A stretch of 64,000 bases of DNA from Phormidesmis priestleyi ULC007 (GTDB lineage: Bacteria > Cyanobacteriota > Cyanobacteriia > Leptolyngbyales > Leptolyngbyaceae), in NCBI RefSeq assembly GCF_001895925.1, contig NZ_MPPI01000005.1:1-64000 (forward strand), in the 5' to 3' direction. Positions 61,343 to 64,000 of this stretch are shown piece after piece (positions within the stretch are counted from its first letter, which is position 1; each line of letters opens with the position of its first letter). A program made the position numbers and the translations under genes. Under the pieces are notes generated by a model. The model saw only the letters and a list, made by a program, of their open reading frames with translations, had not been told where the DNA came from and searched no databases.

Positions 61343-63622
61343 TTATTTTTTCTCATCGGATTTGGGAGGCAGCTTACGATCGTGGTTCTCTTCTGGGTCG
61401 TGGTCTTTGAGGAAGGGGACAGCTTTCCAGAAGCCATCCAAGGTTTCTTGAAAGGTGCTGTTGTCGATGATGCCTGTGGTTCTTAGGATGAAGATGCCGA
61501 TTCCACCGAAAGCGATTAGAACTGCCATCATGGTCACAACCAGATTTAATCCGGGGACGTAATGGGCGATCGCTGCAAAGATTGCGGCGACGACTCCTAG
61601 AACGACGAGCATTACGACACTTGTTTTGACTAAGCCGGGACGCTGGTGAGGTTTAGGTAGAGGGCGGAGGGGTTGATCGCTGCGGGTTCTTTCACTGCGA
61701 TCGAGGCGATCGTTGAGGTTATTTTGGCGATTTGCTTGGGATTCCACGCCTTCGAGGAGGTCGCGAAGATTGTAGGTTCCTTTGAGGCGGGGGAGGGAGG
61801 CTTCTACGGTGCCTTCGTGTTCAAGTTTGCAGAGGTAATTGTAATCGACGGGGACTTCTCGTTTGGTGGGTTTGCCGTTGACAATTTCTCGAATGACTAG
61901 GAATTCTTGGACGGCTAGGTTGGTGTGGAGTTTGGTGAAGTCGGCGCGGATCAGGTTGAGTAGAGAACTGGTGCGGGAGCCTTGGACTTTGATGCTGATG
62001 ATGTTGTCTTCTTCGTCTGCGCGGACGAGGGCTTTGCTGTTGTCACGGGTGAGGACGGCTCCGCTACGCCAGCGCATGGTTTTGTAGATGAGGGTGTGGT
62101 TGCGGACGATGAAGCGGGAGATGATGATGCTGGGGAGGATGTCGTAGTGATATTGGAAGTGGAGCGGGGCGGTTTCGTAGGTGTCTACGTCGGGTTCGTC
62201 GATCGGTAAGAGGTCAGAGATGAGGTAACGATCGCCGCTGTAGCCGTCGAGGGGAAAGCAGAGTTCAAACTTCTCCATTAGTTGCATGAGGAAGGGGCGT
62301 TTGTTTTGGGGATAGCGATCGGGTTGTTTGAGGATGGTGCTGAGGTCGGGGAGGGCAAGGATACCTTTTTTGTTGACCATGAGGTCATGGTTGTTGAGGA
62401 TGTCGTATACGCCGCTTGTGACCCATTCGGGGTTGAGGACGTTGGTTTCGCTGAGGCGGGGGTCGTTGCGGTAGTTGAGGACAATGCCAAGGTCGTGGAG
62501 GACTTCGACGAGGATTTCTTGGTCTTGAGGGGTATCGATTTCGGCGTGGGTGCAGAGGGTTTGGTATCTTTCGTAAGAAATGAAGTCGTAGCTGGTTCGC
62601 ATTTGTTCGAGTTGGGTTTTGATGTCGAACCAGGCTTGGGGGAAGAGATCGCGGATGTGGGGGATTTGGTCGATTTGGTTGGCGATTGCTTGCCAGAGTT
62701 TGTCGATGCCGTCGCCTGTTTTGCAGGAGGTGGAGAGGACTTGTTTAATTTGGGGGTATTTCTTTTTGAGGGTGCGGGCTTTGAGTTCTAGGGGGTGTTC
62801 GTCTGAGCAGTTGCCGACGATGATCACGGGGGAGTTGCCGCCGTATGTTTCGATGAGCTTGAGCCAATATTCGACGCGGTTTTGCGGTTCGTTTTTGCGG
62901 TTGTCAAGGACGAGGAGATAGAGGCTGCGTTTGGTGAGGAAGAATTGGTGGGTGCTGTGCATGACGCGCTGCCCGCCAAAGTCCCAGAGATTAAGCTGGA
63001 TGGTTTGGTCGCTGTTGGGCAGTCGCCAGGGTTGGATGTTGATGCCGGGAGTTTTGGGTTCGTTGGGGTTGAAGGTGTCTTGGGTGAGCCGTTTGAGGAG
63101 GGAGGTTTTGCCGACATCACCTTCGCCGATGAGGAGGATTTTTAATTCATTTAATGGGCGATTAAAGACAGATTTGAGGTAGGCGAAAATTGCCTGCGGC
63201 TCACCGTCTTCCCCTTCATGTTCACCCCAACCCTTACGAACAATTTCAGGCGGCACATTCTGAATGGGGTTATCTTCCAAGGCAAGGCTTTTGAGATTAG
63301 TCAGTTGAGTGATCGCGTCCGGGATAACAGTAATTTGGTTGTCCCGGAGATTAAGCCCTTTGAGATTGGTCAATTGAGTGATCGCGTCCGGGATAATGGT
63401 GATTTGGTTGTCCCGGAGGTCAAGCTGTGTGAGATTGGTCAGTTGAGTGATCGCGTCCGGGATAACAGTGATTTGGTTGTGATAGAGGTTAAGCGCTTTC
63501 AACTGGGTCAATCGCCCGATCTCTAGCGGTACCTCCGTGAGTTTCTGCCCCGACAGGTCAAGCACTTTCAAGTTTTCGGTGTAGGCACGATCGATAAGTT
63601 CAAGAACAGAGGAAGGAGTCAT
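61343..63622 (-). CDS. LRR-Roc-COR GTPase with two C-terminal membrane helices
   Basis: 759-residue Roco protein. Residues 15-130 hold about five leucine-rich repeats (LKALNLYHNQITVIPDAITQ), the last three nearly identical. The Roc GTPase spans about 155-320: P-loop IGEGDVGKTSLLKRL, switch LWDFGGQRVMHSTHQFFL, G4 position GNCSDEH instead of NKxD, G5 STSCKTGDG. The COR domain follows (FISYERYQTLCTHAEIDTPQ to EFLVIREIVNG). Two helices near 672-725 (VVMLVVLGVVAAIFAAIAHY; VVTMMAVLIAFGGIGIFIL) anchor it, with a charged tail. Dimerising nucleotide switch is the known Roco behaviour; the signal here is unknown. Confidence 0.93.
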   Translation of the reverse strand: MTPSSVLELIDRAYTENLKVLDLSGQKLTEVPLEIGRLTQLKALNLYHNQITVIPDAITQLTNLTQLDLRDNQITIIPDAITQLTNLKGLNLRDNQITVIPDAITQLTNLKSLALEDNPIQNVPPEIVRKGWGEHEGEDGEPQAIFAYLKSVFNRPLNELKILLIGEGDVGKTSLLKRLTQDTFNPNEPKTPGINIQPWRLPNSDQTIQLNLWDFGGQRVMHSTHQFFLTKRSLYLLVLDNRKNEPQNRVEYWLKLIETYGGNSPVIIVGNCSDEHPLELKARTLKKKYPQIKQVLSTSCKTGDGIDKLWQAIANQIDQIPHIRDLFPQAWFDIKTQLEQMRTSYDFISYERYQTLCTHAEIDTPQDQEILVEVLHDLGIVLNYRNDPRLSETNVLNPEWVTSGVYDILNNHDLMVNKKGILALPDLSTILKQPDRYPQNKRPFLMQLMEKFELCFPLDGYSGDRYLISDLLPIDEPDVDTYETAPLHFQYHYDILPSIIISRFIVRNHTLIYKTMRWRSGAVLTRDNSKALVRADEEDNIISIKVQGSRTSSLLNLIRADFTKLHTNLAVQEFLVIREIVNGKPTKREVPVDYNYLCKLEHEGTVEASLPRLKGTYNLRDLLEGVESQANRQNNLNDRLDRSERTRSDQPLRPLPKPHQRPGLVKTSVVMLVVLGVVAAIFAAIAHYVPGLNLVVTMMAVLIAFGGIGIFILRTTGIIDNSTFQETLDGFWKAVPFLKDHDPEENHDRKLPPKSDEKK

Positions 63623-64000
63623 AAGACGTGAGAATGAGGGATTGAGAAGTCAGAAGGATGTTTCTAGTTTGACAAAGAGATTCGAGAAGTAGACGAGTGG
63701 CATCCTATCCATTTGGCTTGTCGCCGTATCCGTTCAGGTTGTTGTCATGATCGCTAAGCCGTTCTTCGTGAAAACCGCAACCTTCGCCACAAACATTCCG
63801 ACATTCACCACAAACGTTACAACCTTCGTCACAAACACCGCAATTTTCTGAGTAAAACTACTCGCCGTCGCGACATCACTACGGAAAACCATGAGACGCG
63901 ATCGCCAAACTCTTCACAAACAACACAATCTTTGCGCGAATCACTCAACCAGTTTTCTAGCAACCAAAGACAAACTAGAACAGTACAGAATCCTAGAAAG
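63623..64000. other. Intergenic end region with 21-bp tandem repeats
   Basis: No intact gene is seen. Three 21-bp units start at 63781, 63802 and 63823 (CCTTCGCCACAAAC-like). The minus strand is open from 63857 to a TAG at 63705 without a start codon and encodes a Cys-rich stretch there. HIP1 sites and simple A/C-rich sequence fill the rest. Confidence 0.5.

Noticed and set aside
62282-62791. 169-codon plus-strand frame and other long frames opposite the Roco gene
   Set aside because: They are antisense shadows caused by the G-rich, GXX-type codon use of the Roco gene; their composition is Val/Glu/Asp-repetitive.
63218-63526. 102-codon plus-strand repeat protein
   Set aside because: It is the antisense of the leucine-rich repeats, so its regularity comes from the LRR coding repeat.

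Overview
The window is cyanobacterial chromosome. Evidence is the very frequent GCGATCGC (HIP1) octamer, a zeta-carotene desaturase beside a SRPBCC gene, plant-type D-glycerate 3-kinase, a 4-ACT aspartate kinase, Uma2 genes, a CIRCE-controlled groEL with a GGM tail, and C-rich dispersed palindromes typical of filamentous cyanobacteria. The species cannot be fixed; a Leptolyngbya/Oscillatoriales-like organism is a guess.

Layout. 0-2.5 kb: edge of an IS630-like transposase, then molybdate uptake genes modB and modA, divergent from a regulator joining a ribbon-helix-helix to a Mop domain. 2.5-4.7 kb: branched-chain amino-acid ABC ATPases livG-livF and a 2-oxoglutarate oxygenase. 4.7-10.5 kb: murG, an NTF2-like exported protein, a SLOG gene remnant and gcvP. 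10.5-11.4 kb: decayed genes, including an MntA/HepT toxin-antitoxin pair broken by a 17-bp tandem repeat. 11.5-17.7 kb: lipoprotein, crtQ-SRPBCC, ferredoxin, cobQ, an SLH protein. 17.9-20.8 kb: a fused methylase/BsuBI-PstI-type restriction protein and a broken two-gene pair. 20.9-25.1 kb: a tiny membrane protein, an SGNH hydrolase, a GH25 lysozyme and dxr.

25.1-38.9 kb is accessory. It has an IS110-type transposase preceded by a non-coding stretch that can fold into a closed multi-hairpin RNA, a nest of tiny overlapping genes, a minimal tyrosine recombinase with nearby direct repeats, and an almost gapless 8-kb operon of virion-like proteins with no recognisable terminase, portal, capsid or polymerase. 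This is the best candidate here for an undescribed system.

39-44.8 kb: glycerate kinase, hemerythrin protein, response regulator, YdcF-family protein, SDR. 44.8-46.1 kb is a gene graveyard. 46.1-52.8 kb: Pit phosphate transporter, two EamA transporters, groEL and rnc. 52.8-64 kb: HNH protein, foldback repeat, lysC, Uma2, a 1056-residue membrane protein with seven repeats, two palindromic repeat copies among gene fragments, two small overlapping genes, and an LRR-Roc-COR GTPase with C-terminal membrane helices.

Functional links: gcvP and glycerate kinase both serve photorespiration; crtQ and dxr both serve isoprenoid/carotenoid synthesis; cobQ serves cobamide synthesis. Most genes stand alone or in pairs, and mobile repeats occupy many gaps. 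All family assignments come from reading translations; no database search was run.
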